In this document: piece by piece, positions 49,990 through 59,830 of the stretch | How positions within the stretch are numbered: position 1 is the first letter of the stretch | Layout of the letters: every line of letters starts with the position of its first letter | NCBI GenBank assembly: GCA_022410635.1 | Contig: JAJVDF010000136.1 | Coordinates: 1,965,944-2,029,943, forward strand | DNA length: 64,000 nt | Direction: 5' to 3' | DNA from: Tretioscincus oriximinensis | Taxonomy: Eukaryota > Chordata > Lepidosauria > Squamata > Gymnophthalmidae | Translations under genes and position numbers: made by a program | The notes under the pieces: model-generated | The model's database searches: none | Told to the model about the DNA's origin: nothing | What the model saw: only the letters and a program-made list of their open reading frames with translations

Positions 49990-50600
49990 AGATAAAAGAT
50001 GCTTTTCTCCTTGGCTGATATTTTCTGAAATGGCCATGCCTGCAGCCCCNGAAACAAGAAGTCTTCTTGTGTGGGTGATCCTTAACAAGATTACTAGGAT
50101 ATGTGAAAAGACCACTAGCACAAGCCCATGCAAAATCGCTTACTGAGCATGCTCTGTATTTACTTCCTGGTTANTCCTCTTGTCTGTTCCATGTAGACTT
50201 AAAAGTTTTCCATTGGTTTGTTTGCAAAAGGATGAGGGTACATATGCATGGACTCACAATTGGGTTATTTCACAACTTAACTCCATTGCATTTTTTAACA
50301 TGTCGTGTGGAGGTAGCCTCAGGCTGCATTTGCATTTTCCTGTTAAACCAATCGTTATTCTGTCTGCACGTACCGGTTATATTCCACATTGCTGCCTATA
50401 AGATCCACAAAAGATCTGTGGTTTTGTCACATAAATGTTCAAGAATTTCTCCTCAAACTCATGCGGCTTCCTGCCTTCTCTGTGAGTGATTTTTTCTCAT
50501 TGGTCGACTTTCTGGGTGCCCCTGAACATCTGATTTTACAGGAAGTGGAAACAGTACAAGTGTCTGTAAATGCTTGCTTGAAATTTTATGTCTTTCCGGA
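49990..50600. other. No recognised gene
   Basis: A 128-residue ORF at 50103-50489 shows no domain I recognise and contains Ns. I treat it as chance. Confidence 0.35.
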
Positions 50601-50609
50601 ATCTCGCTT

Positions 50610-51000
50610 GATTTTCCGCTGCTTGTGCTGCAAGAAAACCTGGGGCAACTGGGCTTTTTAGTGAATGGATTNCTGACACTGAATGAGGTGTAGTAATATG
50701 TTGTGCAGATGTAGCCTTAAACATTGATGGACCCTGGAAAAGACGCGGGATGAATAGAGTGAAAGTTCAAAAAGAAATAGAAACAGACATCTTCTCCAAG
50801 ACACCTCCAAAGCCGCTTTGGGGTTGTCCACAATCAAATGCTGAGCCTCACAGACGCCTTCAGATGCGCAGACTGAGNATAACCAGATGCGGAGTTGGAA
50901 TCTCCACAACATCCAGGTTTGACNGTCTGCACAGTAGCACACATTGCTCCACTTCTAATGTGGAACAAACTGCGTAATAAACGTGTTTGGCTGCAGCTAA
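50610..51000. mobile_element. Possible family L/M remnant
   Basis: 'gcaagaaaacctggggcaactgggctttttagtgaatggatt' matches 53275-53310, and 'ttggctgcagctaatccacg' matches 21840-21870. It is a decayed DNA element without clear ends. Confidence 0.4.
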
Positions 51001-51012
51001 TCCACGTTAAAT

Positions 51013-51240
51013 AATTTCAAAGCAGTAGCTGTGTTAATCTGGCACAGAATATGTTGCAAGAGGGTCTCATAGCACCTTAGAGACTAATAAGAAAAAGGTA
51101 GGCAGCATGGGCTTTTTGTAAACAAATCTACTTCTTCAGACAGAGAGAAAAAGAAAGAGAGAATCTAGCAAGGTGGCCCAAAGGAGAGATTAATAAGAAA
51201 AAAATAGGGACATGAATTTTCATAGGTAAATCTNTTTCTT
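51013..51240. mobile_element. Interspersed repeat, family D, with a broken second copy
   Basis: 'atttcaaagcagtagctgtgttaatctgg', 'tagcaccttagagactaataag', 'ggcagcatgggctttttgtaaac' and 'acttcttcagac', then a second 'aatctagcaag...attaataagaaaaa...tcataggtaaatc...tttcttcagatgg'. Confidence 0.6.
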
Positions 51241-51315
51241 CAGATGGGTAGGCAGGCAGGNAGATAGATGGACAGATGGACGGATGGACCGATGGATGGC
51301 AAGGAACTCTCATAG

Positions 51316-51628
51316 CAGGCACGGATAGCTCAGTCGCTTAGGAATTCGTCTCTCGCCTGGGAGGAGGGGTTTCGAAGCCCTGTGTGGGACGTGGGGAGGG
51401 TTGAGCACCTTCCACTAGCCTGTAGCTCTAGCTAACTCAGCTATTCGAAAGCATGAATTGCAAGAAATTGCAACTGACTGCAAGTAGATACATGGGAACC
51501 ACCACACCCTGGTGGGGAAGATAGAATGGAAGCCTTCGGGCAAAATACCCTTGTAAGCCGCTTTGAGTCCCTTTGAAAGATGAGAAAAGTGGGGTATAAG
51601 AACCCAGTTCTTCTTCTTCTTCTTCTTA
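51316..51628 (+). mobile_element. tRNA-headed SINE (CORE-like), near complete
   Basis: 'ggcacggatagctcagtcgcttagg', 'ggtttcgaagccctgtgtgg', 'ttgcaagaaattgcaactgactgc', 'gccgctttgagtccctttg', then a short (TTC)n. Highly similar to 20180 and 41522. Confidence 0.9.
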
Positions 51629-51674
51629 AAGAGTAACAAGAGAAAGGTCAGCAGCAGGAACTTTCATAGACCAA

Positions 51675-52168
51675 ATTAGGCCTAAACTTGGGTCCTAGAA
51701 ATGGAGTATAGAAGAANATGTCCATCACTCTTCTTTTGATGTTTCCAGGGACTCTGAGAATTTGCTTCCAAATTCTTTTCTTACTTGTTACAGGCTCTGG
51801 CTAGGTGTCTCCTTCGTTCCTTCCCCCCTCCCCACCTGCCATTAGCGGGAACATAATGTTCTTTAAGCCATTTACAGTTATACCCTGAAGCAGAAAATGT
51901 AATTCCTCCACCTTGCCTCTTCCAGAAGATAGAGAACGACAGGGAGATCACAATCATATAATTAGGACGTAAGGCAGAAATGTTCACCATCTACGTTGTA
52001 AATTATATTTCATCGACTGGAAGGAATGGAACGCGCCAACTTTTTTCCTCGTCAAGGAAAAGAGCTGATGTTTGTCAGACAAAGAAGCTGCATTAAAAAT
52101 CGGAGGATCGAGGATAAAAACCGGGATCAAGCAGACTCATTTTGCTGCACCTGAAGAACGAGTAAAAA
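51675..52168. other. No recognised gene
   Basis: Nothing callable. Confidence 0.35.
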
Positions 52169-52169
52169 G

Positions 52170-52384
52170 AAGAACTGAGTTTTTGTATCCCATTTTTCTC
52201 ACTCGAAGGGACTCAAAGCAGTTTACAACCTGAAGGCTCANTTTCTATCTTCCCTACCATGCTGTGATGGTTCCCATTTATCTAATCGCAATTCCTTGCT
52301 TTTGAANAGCTGGGCTGGCTAGAGCTGAGGCCAGTAGAGGGCGCTCACCCCTCTCCAAAAATGACACAGAGCTTCGAACTTGGT
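52170..52384 (-). mobile_element. tRNA-headed SINE (CORE-like)
   Basis: 'gaactgagtttttgtatcccatttttctcac', 'ggctca', 'tctatcttccctaccatg', 'ctgggctggctagagctgagg' and the head 'cacagagcttcgaacttgg'. Confidence 0.8.
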
Positions 52385-52385
52385 A

Positions 52386-52790
52386 TTACTTATTTATTTA
52401 TTTGTACTTATATTCCGCCCTATACCCAAAGATCTCAGGACGCCCCAACCAAAAGGTGGTGCACATACCTTTTGTTGCTTTCTTCACAATAGAAACTCTG
52501 TGANGTTGGTGGGGCTGAGAGAGTTCTAAGAACATAAGGACATAAGGGGAGCCATACTGGGTCAGGCCACAGCCCATCAAGTCCAGCATTCTGTGTCACA
52601 CAGAGGCCCACCAGATGCACCTGGGCAGTCCGAACAGAGGAAAGTAAAATATGCTCCTGTTCATGAAAGAACTGTGACTGGCCCAAAGTCACNCAGGTGG
52701 CTTTCATGGAGGAGTGGGGAATCGAACCGGCAGGCTACCANATAAGGGNCCAACACTCTAATGACTTACACCAAACTGNTTCTCTCTNTG
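52386..52790 (-). mobile_element. Sauria-type SINE split by a CR1 end
   Basis: '(ttta)n', 'ccgccctatacccaaagatctcagg', 'ttggtggggctgagagagttct', then the CR1 insert, then 'aaagaactgtgactggcccaaag' and 'ggggaatcgaaccgg', with the head at the right. Confidence 0.85.
52527..52668 (-). mobile_element. CR1 3' end nested in a SINE
   Basis: Only the last ~140 bp of CR1, from '(aagaacat)n' to 'tgctcctgttcatg'. AAGAAC is present at both junctions, either as a short duplication or as homology between the CR1 terminal repeat and the target. Confidence 0.85.
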
Positions 52791-52910
52791 TGTATCACTN
52801 CTGTAACAATGGGACTCTAAACTGCTGTATCACCGAGCCNCTCTAAAGGCCATTTGAAGGAAGTCAAGAGCAGCTGTCAGTTCTGATGGTNGAAAAGATA
52901 ATTCTGGACT

Positions 52911-53402
52911 AAGGCCCCTTCCAGACGAGCTGTTTAAAACCAGAATTTATTTTCAATCCAGAATAACCCAGTGGCTCCTCCGTCCTCACCCTTCTGTGTT
53001 ACCATTNTGAGGAGCTGACATAGAATTATAGAGTTGGAAGGGACCTCCTGGGCCATCGAGTCCAACCCCCTGCTCAATACGGGATCCATGGGGATCTTTA
53101 TTTCTGCNCCATTGCCCAGCCAAGAACTCGCAAGATTGGTTGTTTTCCCCTTATCCCCTCATATATCTGAGCTCCAGTGTGCATGTCGGNCTTGAACTTC
53201 AGCCAAGTGTTCACACCTTGTCNCAAATCCCTGANGGACTTTCATTTTTTCCTGTCCCTNTGCATGCGGCACCCCAAGAAAACCTAGGGCAATGGGGCCT
53301 TTTAGCAAATGGATTGCTGAAACTGCATGAACACATGAGGCAGAATCTCCCTGACGTGACCACCATCGTGGTAGCAAAGTCTTGACTGGAGGGGGCCTAA
53401 AT
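52911..53402. mobile_element. Possible TIR element, family M, containing a CR1 piece
   Basis: The left edge TAAGGCCCCTTCCAGACGAG mirrors the right edge 'gtcttgactggagggggccta'. A minus-strand (ATTCTATG)-type CR1 fragment (53018-53095) lies inside. No clear target duplication. Confidence 0.5.
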
Positions 53403-53447
53403 GAACTGTGACTCGATTCCACATGTTCTTAAGCAATACAAGAGCAG

Positions 53448-53700
53448 TGATAAATCTGTGTNTTTTGTTATGTTTTCATAATGAGATCCAGTCTGGAGAA
53501 GTGGTTAGTGTCAGACTCTTACCTGGTAGCCTCCCAGTTTGGTTCTGCAGTCCTCCATGAAGTCAGCTGGGTGACCTTGGGCTAGTTACCGCTCGTCAGC
53601 ACTCTCTCAGCCCCACCTACTTCACAGTAGGTAGGTAGATAAATAGGCAGGCAGGCAGATTGAAAGGCAGAGAGAGAGAGAGAGAGGTAGATAAAGAGAG
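53448..53700 (+). repeat. Local duplication, copy 1 (contains a partial Sauria SINE)
   Basis: 'ttttgttatgttttcataatgagatcc', a SINE 5' part (53493-53632) and 'taggtagataaatagg...caggcaggcagattgaaag' recur in the same order at 54863-55130. Confidence 0.85.
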
Positions 53701-53717
53701 AGAGAAAGATAGAAAGA

Positions 53718-53761
<44 letters not shown>

Positions 53762-54102
53762 AAGAGAGATAGATAGAAAGAAAGAGATAGATAGAAAGAG
53801 ATAGATAGAAAGAGATAGATAGAGATAGATAGATAGAAAGAAAGAGAGAGAGAGAAGAGAGAGAGCGAAATGGATAGATAGAAAGAAAGAGATAGATAGA
53901 GAGATAGAGAGATAGAGAGATAGAGAGATAGAGATAGATAGATAGAAAGAGAGAGAGAGAGAAAGAGATAGAGGAGAGAGAAAGAGAGAGAGAGAAAGAG
54001 ATAGACAGATAGAAAGAGATAGATGGATAGATAGAAAGAAAGAGATAGAGATAGAGAGAAAGAGATAGAAAGTGATAGAAAGATAGATAGATAGAAAGAT
54101 AT
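53632..54102. repeat. (GAGA/GATA/GAAA)n microsatellite, about 470 bp
   Basis: GATAGATAGAAAGAGAGAGA-type units. The long minus-strand serine/leucine ORF across it is an artefact. Confidence 0.95.
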
Positions 54103-54451
54103 TCACAATGTTGTATACATTTCCAGAATCATGCACTGTGATCAGTTCTGTCAGTACTTTGAAATATGTGAGAACCGACCAGCGCCAGTACAAATCCTTT
54201 TGCTGCCAGAAATGAAAGATGAGACGTCTGCCTTGACCCCACCCCATTCCACATACAGAAGCTTAGAAGGCACTCTTCTGAAATTTATTTTAATACCTGT
54301 AAGAGGATAATTGAAGAGCAACTGAAAACAGCAGGGCACAGTTTGGGGGTCGAACAACTGTATCCCCCCAAATTCACTCATTCCTCATCAGTTGGCGCCA
54401 CCAGATATTGCTTCAGAGGGTTGACATATTCTTCCACACAATTAGAGTCAA

Positions 54452-54503
54452 AGAAGAAGAACTGGGTTTTAATACACCCTCTTTTCTCACCTGNAGGGAC
54501 TCA
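54452..54503 (-). mobile_element. tRNA-headed SINE (CORE-like) 3' fragment
   Basis: 'gaagaagaactgggttttaatacaccctcttttctcacctg' then 'gggactcaaa', cut by the family B element. Confidence 0.6.
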
Positions 54504-54868
54504 AAGGTCCTGTCCCCACTGAGACTTATTCCAGGTTACATCTCGGTACAGAGCTTGGCCATCCACATGCCAGTATAGGCTAAGAAGGTCCCATTTGTGG
54601 CCTGCCATAGCCTACACTAATAGAATGACTAGAGGACCCCTTTTCTGGGGGGGTTGAAAACCCATTTTGGGAGTGCCTCCCAGTTTTTTCTAAGGAAAAA
54701 AAANCCCCAAAATTTGGAAAAATAATTAATTTTTTTTTCCTCAGAAAAAACTGGGAGGCACCCCAAAACTGGGTTTTCAACCCNCCCAAAAAGGGTAATC
54801 TGGTCAGCCAACTCATGTAGATGGCAGGTTGTTATTCTGAGATAAAGCCCAGAATAAAGCTCAGTAAA
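54504..54868. mobile_element. Palindromic element, family B, containing MITE A12
   Basis: 'ggtcctgtccccactgagacttattccagg', 'gagcttggccatccacatgccagtataggc' and 'tggcctgccatagcctacacta' lie left of A12. 'ctcatgtagatggcagg' and 'gataaagcccagaataaagctcag' lie right of it. Confidence 0.75.
54621..54811. mobile_element. Palindromic hAT-like MITE, family A (A12), in family B
   Basis: The left end is worn (TAGAATGACTAGAGGACCCC); the right end is 'aatctggtcagcca'. The arms are otherwise typical. Confidence 0.8.
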
Positions 54869-55130
54869 TAAATCTGTGTTTTGTTATGTTTTCATAATGA
54901 GATCCAGCCTGGAGAAGTGGTTAGTGTCANACTCTTTACTGGTACCCTCCCAGTTCAGTTCTGCAGTCCTCCATGAAACCAGCTGGGTGACCTTGGGCTA
55001 GTCACCACTCGTCAGTGGTCTCTCAGCCCCACCTACTTCACTTGTAGGCAGGTAGATAAATAGGCTGGCAGGCAGGCAGATTGAAAGACAGAGAGATAAG
55101 AGAGGTAGATAAAGAGAGAGAGAGAGAAAG
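54863..55130 (+). repeat. Local duplication, copy 2
   Basis: Collinear with 53448-53700 at high similarity, including the truncated SINE and the start of the GA-rich microsatellite. Confidence 0.85.
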
Positions 55131-55177
55131 AGAAAAAAGAGAGAGATAGAAATCTTATATTCTATCTTCCCCATCAC

Positions 55178-55610
55178 TAGGCTAAGCAGATGATCCCTTT
55201 TTTGTGGGGGTAGAAACCCAGTTTTGGAGTGCCTCACGGTTTTTGCTGAGGAAAAAAAATTAAAAAAGGGTTTTTTTGAAGGCACCATTTAAGAAGCCAC
55301 CATTTCCCTGTTTTTTGCTGAGAAAAACAAAATATTTTTTTAAAAAAAATTCACTGCCCCACCACTAGGGGGCTCTGGCAACCAGGACNAGCTCCTGAAG
55401 GCACCTGAATATTTATGAATATTCATTAATATGCAAATCACCCACTCACATGCATACCCCTCTGAAATCCCCACCCAAGAAATCTGCAAAGCATGTGAGA
55501 ATTTTTTTCAGTGCATGAGAATTTTTTGAAGTGTGTGATAAATTTGCATTTTTAAATTTTTTTACTGAGGGGAGGCCTCAGTAAAAATTTAGGTATGACC
55601 AGAATCTTAT
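55178..55610. mobile_element. Composite of a family A end (A14) and family K internal sequence
   Basis: It starts TAGGCTAAGCAGATGATCCC with one A arm, then passes at about 55285 into K sequence ('ccaccactagggggctctgg', 'aatatgcaaatcaccc', 'ctgcaaagcatgtgagaat', 'tactgaggggagg'). One octamer motif is left. The right terminus is missing. Confidence 0.65.
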
Positions 55611-55889
55611 GCCAAACTCACACTTCTGCTGGGAAATAATCCAAGCAGTTAGCAAGAAATTATCGCTCACACTGCTAATCACTTCATTATCCCACATCAT
55701 CAAGAAATCATGCTAAATGTTATCGTAAACTTGCCTTATTTGGACTGTTTCTAAGCATTAATCATTTCTGAGCTGTGCAAACATTCCTGTATTCTAATCT
55801 TTTTGTGTTCTACATATCACATGGTTTGATTTCACCCAATCATGGTGAGGGGGCGGAGTCGGGCATGTAGAACACAGAAAAGCTCTTTT
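55611..55889. other. No recognised feature
   Basis: Unassigned, with 'ggtgagggggcggagtcgggc' at about 55843. Confidence 0.35.
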
Positions 55890-56630
55890 AGGTGGTGGCC
55901 TCATTGAAGTGTATAAAATCATGTGATAAGGATAAGGACGGATAAGGTGAATAGAGAAAAAAATGTTTTCTCTATCACACAGAAGTAAGAATCAGGAGAA
56001 AGTCTTGGAAGTTGATGGGTAAGTTAGGACAGACAAGGGAAAGTTTTGTTTTTTGTTTTTACTCAGAGGGTCCTTGGGCTATGGAATTTGCTTCCAAAGA
56101 AATAGTGGTAGCTAGCAGACTGAATAGCTTCGTGGTACAATTTGACAAATTCATGGAATCCAATGGCTATTAGGATGTAGACCTTGGTTTGGAGTAATGA
56201 GCATATTTCTTCTAAAGGCTTTTTATAGGGAATCAAGAGAAGGAGGAGGAAGAGAAGAAGAAGGAAAAAGAAGGAGGAGGAGGAAGAAGAAGAAGAAAGA
56301 AGGGAGGAAGAAAGAAAGAAAGAAGAAAGAACTGGGTTCTTCAAGTAGCTTACAAAGGCTTACATTCTATCTTCCCCACCAAGCTCTGGTGGTTCCCTTT
56401 TATCTAATTGCAGTCAGTTGCAATTTCTTGCAATTTTTGTTTTCAAATAGCTGGGTTGGCTTGAGCTACAGGCTAGTGGAAGGTGTTCACATACACCCCA
56501 CGTCTGACACAGGGCCTCAAAATCTGTTCTTTCAGATGAGAGAGCAATTGTTGGAGCATTCAGAAACAGCATGTTATACTGGATGGATTGTGGTCTAATT
56601 CAGCAGGGTACCAACTGCATTCTTGTTAAT
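55890..56630 (+). mobile_element. CR1 LINE 3' fragment split by a SINE
   Basis: 'gcctcattgaagtgtataaaatcatg' to 'gggaatcaagaga' (55890-56227), then a (GGA/GAA)n tract and SINE, then 'gttatactggatggattgtgg' (56545-56630). Confidence 0.78.
56228..56545 (-). mobile_element. tRNA-headed SINE (CORE-like) with (GAA)n tail, in CR1
   Basis: Purine tail (56228-56332), 'ggcttacattctatcttccccacc', 'gcaatttcttgcaatttttg', and the head 'cacagggcctcaaaatctg'. Confidence 0.83.
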
Positions 56631-56709
56631 TTCTAAGTTGTTAGAGACTTGCAAGAAACTACAGGATTGATCCTGTACCTTGAACTACAAATNAGCAGTC
56701 GCGTTTGAA

Positions 56710-57118
56710 TCGGCTGACCAGATGACCCCTTTTGTGTGTGGGGGGGGGGGGGACCCAGCTTTGGGATGTCTACCCTGCCCTCCTGGGGGGGGTGTGATTT
56801 CACCATTTTTTGCTGAAGAAAAANACATTAAAAAAAATTATTTTTTTTAAAAAAATTCACTGCACCACCACTAAAGGGCTCTGGTAACTGTGACCAGCTC
56901 CTGAAGGCACCCTCTGCTCAATAAAAAAATGCAAATTCCTCGCACCCTTTGAAAATTTCTCACACACTCCAAAAAAATCTTGCAAGCTTTGCATATTTCT
57001 TGAGAGAGGATTTCGGTGAGGTATGCATGCTGGTGGGTGATTTGCATATTCATGAATATGCAAATTAGTGTGGATATTAATTGCCTCAGTTTGGGCCTCA
57101 GAAAATCTGGTCAGTCTA
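56710..57118. mobile_element. hAT-like element, family K (K4)
   Basis: It starts TCGGCTGACCAGATGACCCC and ends 'gaaaatctggtcagtcta'. It has 'ccaccactaaagggctctgg' and the paired octamers ATTTGCAT and ATGCAAAT (about 57040-57066). No clear target duplication. Confidence 0.75.
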
Positions 57119-57284
57119 CACTACACCAGACTGACTGGAGACCAAATTCCATGGTTGCTGGTAACTAGTATAGCTGTTGGCCATAGTTGTTAAAAGGAAG
57201 TTCAAAAGAGAAATAGGTGGCCCCNAGACTATGCAGTAGACTCCTCTCTGAGTGGCATCAGGCAATTTGTGTTATATACAGGTA

Positions 57285-57310
57285 AACCTCGCTTTACAGT
57301 CTGTCACTTT
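57285..57310. mobile_element. Short Tigger-like end
   Basis: 'caggtaaacctcgctttaca' resembles the terminus at 16055. The rest is cut off by the CR1 that follows. Confidence 0.4.
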
Positions 57311-57870
57311 ATAAAATCATAGAATCATAGAGTTGGAAGGGACNCCCAGGGCTATCGGGTCCAACCCCCTGCTCAATGCAGGATTCATTAAACCATCCCT
57401 GACAGATGGACTGTCCAGTCTCTGAAGACTTCCAGCGAAGACCGAATTCACCATCTCCTGTGGCAACCTGTTCCACTGGTTTATCACCCTGTTAGAAAGT
57501 TTTTTCTGATCTCTAATCTAAATTTACTCCCTTANNGTTTCATTCCATTGTTTCTAGTCCTTCCCTGTGCCAATGAGGACAATGCTGATCCCTCTGCTCT
57601 GTGAAAAGCCCTTCAGATCTTTGTAGGCAGCTATCAGGTCTCCCCTCAGTCTTCTCTTTTGCAGACTAAACATCCNCAGATCCTTTAACCGTTCCTCATA
57701 GGACATGGTTTCCAGACCACACCCCATCCTTGTAACTCTCTTTTTAACTTGCTCCAGTTTATCAATGTCCTTTTTAAATTGGGCCNCCCAGAACTGAACA
57801 CAGGATTCCAAGTGTGGTCTCACCTGTAGAGAGGAATAATTACTTCACGTGATNGAGATTCTATGCTCCT
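57310..57870 (-). mobile_element. CR1 LINE 3' fragment, (ATTCTATG) type
   Basis: 'atcatagaatcatagagttggaagg' at the left. Minus-strand coding to the right includes RPHLESCVQFW and ETMSYEERLKDL. Stops and Ns are present. Confidence 0.9.
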
Positions 57871-57879
57871 CTTAATACA

Positions 57880-58510
57880 TCCTCCTCTTAACATCCTTAC
57901 AGGCCCTCAGTTTCAAGCCGTTATCCTAAAGCTGTGTGTTCAAAAGTATATTAATTCTATTGCCTCCTGCTTTCCAAGTAACAACGTGGTCCCCATTATT
58001 TTCCAAAGTCGTAAATTACATTCAGCAAATCTTTCCTCACTTTCAAGCCCTGTCACTGTTCTAGTACGTCTGCTTTCGTTGTTCTTATCTAGCCTGAGAT
58101 CTATGGGTATAAGAAGGGATAATTGAAAGAAAAAGAGAGAGAGAAAGGGAGGAGAAAGAAAAAAGATGAGATAAAAGTATAAATAAATGTATAAGGTGAG
58201 GATAGAAGTAGTAAGAAGGAAGGAAGGAAGATGGGACAATATATAATTACATAAATTAATTTCCAAAAGCTAAGTTTGGAGGGTCGATAAATGCTTTTCC
58301 ACATCCTATGGTCAATTATCACATCTAGATCCTGTGCAGATAAACGAAGGGGAAATTGAGGCATTTTTAAAGTTGGTTATTTCTTTGATGTGTAATAAAC
58401 AAATTCCACTTTTTTCCATTGAAGAGCTGGTCACTGTCTCATTTGGGTAATTCAATGGATTTGAGCCCTGATCTTTGGGATCCTAAATCCAACATTCCAA
58501 CCCTTGCACA
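57880..58510. other. No recognised gene
   Basis: A purine-rich tract lies at 58128-58165 and GGAA repeats at 58218-58228. Otherwise unassigned. Confidence 0.35.
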
Positions 58511-58513
58511 ACT

Positions 58514-58902
58514 TTGGTCACATCCACATTTTAATCCAGCTTCAGTCNACTTATAAAACCCACCAACCAAGTAGCAAAATAGCAAGCTGTTTTCTTTCGG
58601 CATTATGTAACACAGAAAATGCCTGAAAGAAAATTTGCTATGTTGAAGACAGAAACCAACGTAGGCTGACCAGATGACCCCTTGGGGGGGTGGGTTGAAA
58701 ACCCATTTTTGGGGTGCCTCCCATTTTTTTCTGAGGAAAAAATTAGGAAAAAAATTTTTTGAAAAAAATTTCCTCAGAAAAAACTGGGAGGCACCACAAA
58801 ACCAGGTTTTCAACCCCCCACCCAAAAAAAGGTCATCTGGTCAGCCTATTTCTATTCAAAAGTGGACTGAAGTTGGATTAAACCTTAGGTNTGACTGCAG
58901 CT
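58514..58902. mobile_element. Palindromic element, family C, containing MITE A13
   Basis: The left arm 'tggtcacatccacattttaatccagcttcagtc' is mirrored by 'agtggactgaagttggattaaaccttaggt'. The middle 'tttctttcggcattatg' is shared with other C copies. Confidence 0.7.
58662..58848. mobile_element. Palindromic hAT-like MITE, family A (A13), in family C
   Basis: Starts TAGGCTGACCAGATGACCCC and ends 'catctggtcagccta', with well-paired arms. Confidence 0.87.
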
Positions 58903-59030
58903 AAGGTTAATAAGCTTGAGATAGAGCAAACAATTCATTTTTTAAAAGTAGGAAATCAGACATATACTTGGTAAGAATAAGCCAACAACTTCCAAACCAT
59001 CAGAAAAAGCTAAGAGTCCAGTCTNTTTTT

Positions 59031-59222
59031 CCACACCTAAGTTTCAATTCAGTTTCAACCCACTTTCAGAATGAGAAAAGTGGTGTGCTGCTTTCTTTTG
59101 GCATTTTCTCACTCAAGAAACCCACCTTTGCTTTAGGAAATGTGATTAAAAAAAACTGCTGTTTACTTTTCTGATATTTTTTTCTGTTTTGAAAGGTGGA
59201 CAGAAGCAAAATTAAAGGTAGC
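59031..59222. mobile_element. Palindromic element, family C
   Basis: 'ccacacctaagtttcaattcagtttcaacccactttcag' is mirrored by 'tttgaaaggtggacagaagcaaaattaaagg'. The centre is 'cttttggcattttctcactc'. Confidence 0.6.
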
Positions 59223-59624
59223 CAATTTTTCTCCATCCCTTCTTTCTCCGATCCTTTCTTCTCTCTGCTCTTGTTCAACGAAATTGCGATGCTGTTGATG
59301 CAGCTGTTGAAAAGATTTTTCTTTTCCATCCAGCCCCTCGCATGGGCGGGGAGAAAAAAGGAGGGTTGGAGTAGAATAAGTTGCAAGATTGAGCTGGAAA
59401 GGAACCAGTTTAATCCCAACCATCAGGAAAGCCAGCTGCCAGCAGAGCAAAATCTGTCTTCTGAAATTAGTTTAAAAAAAAACAAAACAAAGCAAAAGGA
59501 CTTTTCTGTCTTGGAAGGAAGATTTCATCTGCTGTGGAAGCAACAACATTTCCAACAAGCAGAAGAAGGATGCAAGAGACATGAGGTTGGTCCCTGTCTG
59601 TTCTAATTCTGATTTTNTTCATCT
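59223..59624. other. No recognised gene
   Basis: A 136-residue ORF (59196-59606) starts inside the C element and has no recognised domain. Confidence 0.35.
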
Positions 59625-59830
59625 CTGACCTTAGTTATATACATCCAATTTCACTCTGGAGCCATCAGCACAATGAGAAAATATTTTATTTTCTCGTGAT
59701 CTAAACCAAAGGTAGGTTTTACGACTTAGAAAATGTCAAAAGAAAACAGCTTACCTTTGTATGGATGTCTTCTTTCGCTCTGAAAATGGACTGAAGATGG
59801 AATAAAACTTAGGTGTGACCGGAGCTAGTA
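59625..59830. mobile_element. Palindromic element, family C (worn)
   Basis: The right arm 'gaaaatggactgaagatggaataaaacttaggtgtgacc' is clear. The left arm is weak. The middle 'gatctaaaccaaaggtagg' matches the C copy at 62370. Confidence 0.55.

Noticed and set aside
49612..50018. Mirrored ORFs of about 100 codons
   Set aside because: Both strands are open only because the segment is a palindrome.
53582..54247. 221-codon minus-strand ORF
   Set aside because: It is a translation of the GA/GATA microsatellite; serine/leucine/isoleucine repeats are composition artefacts.
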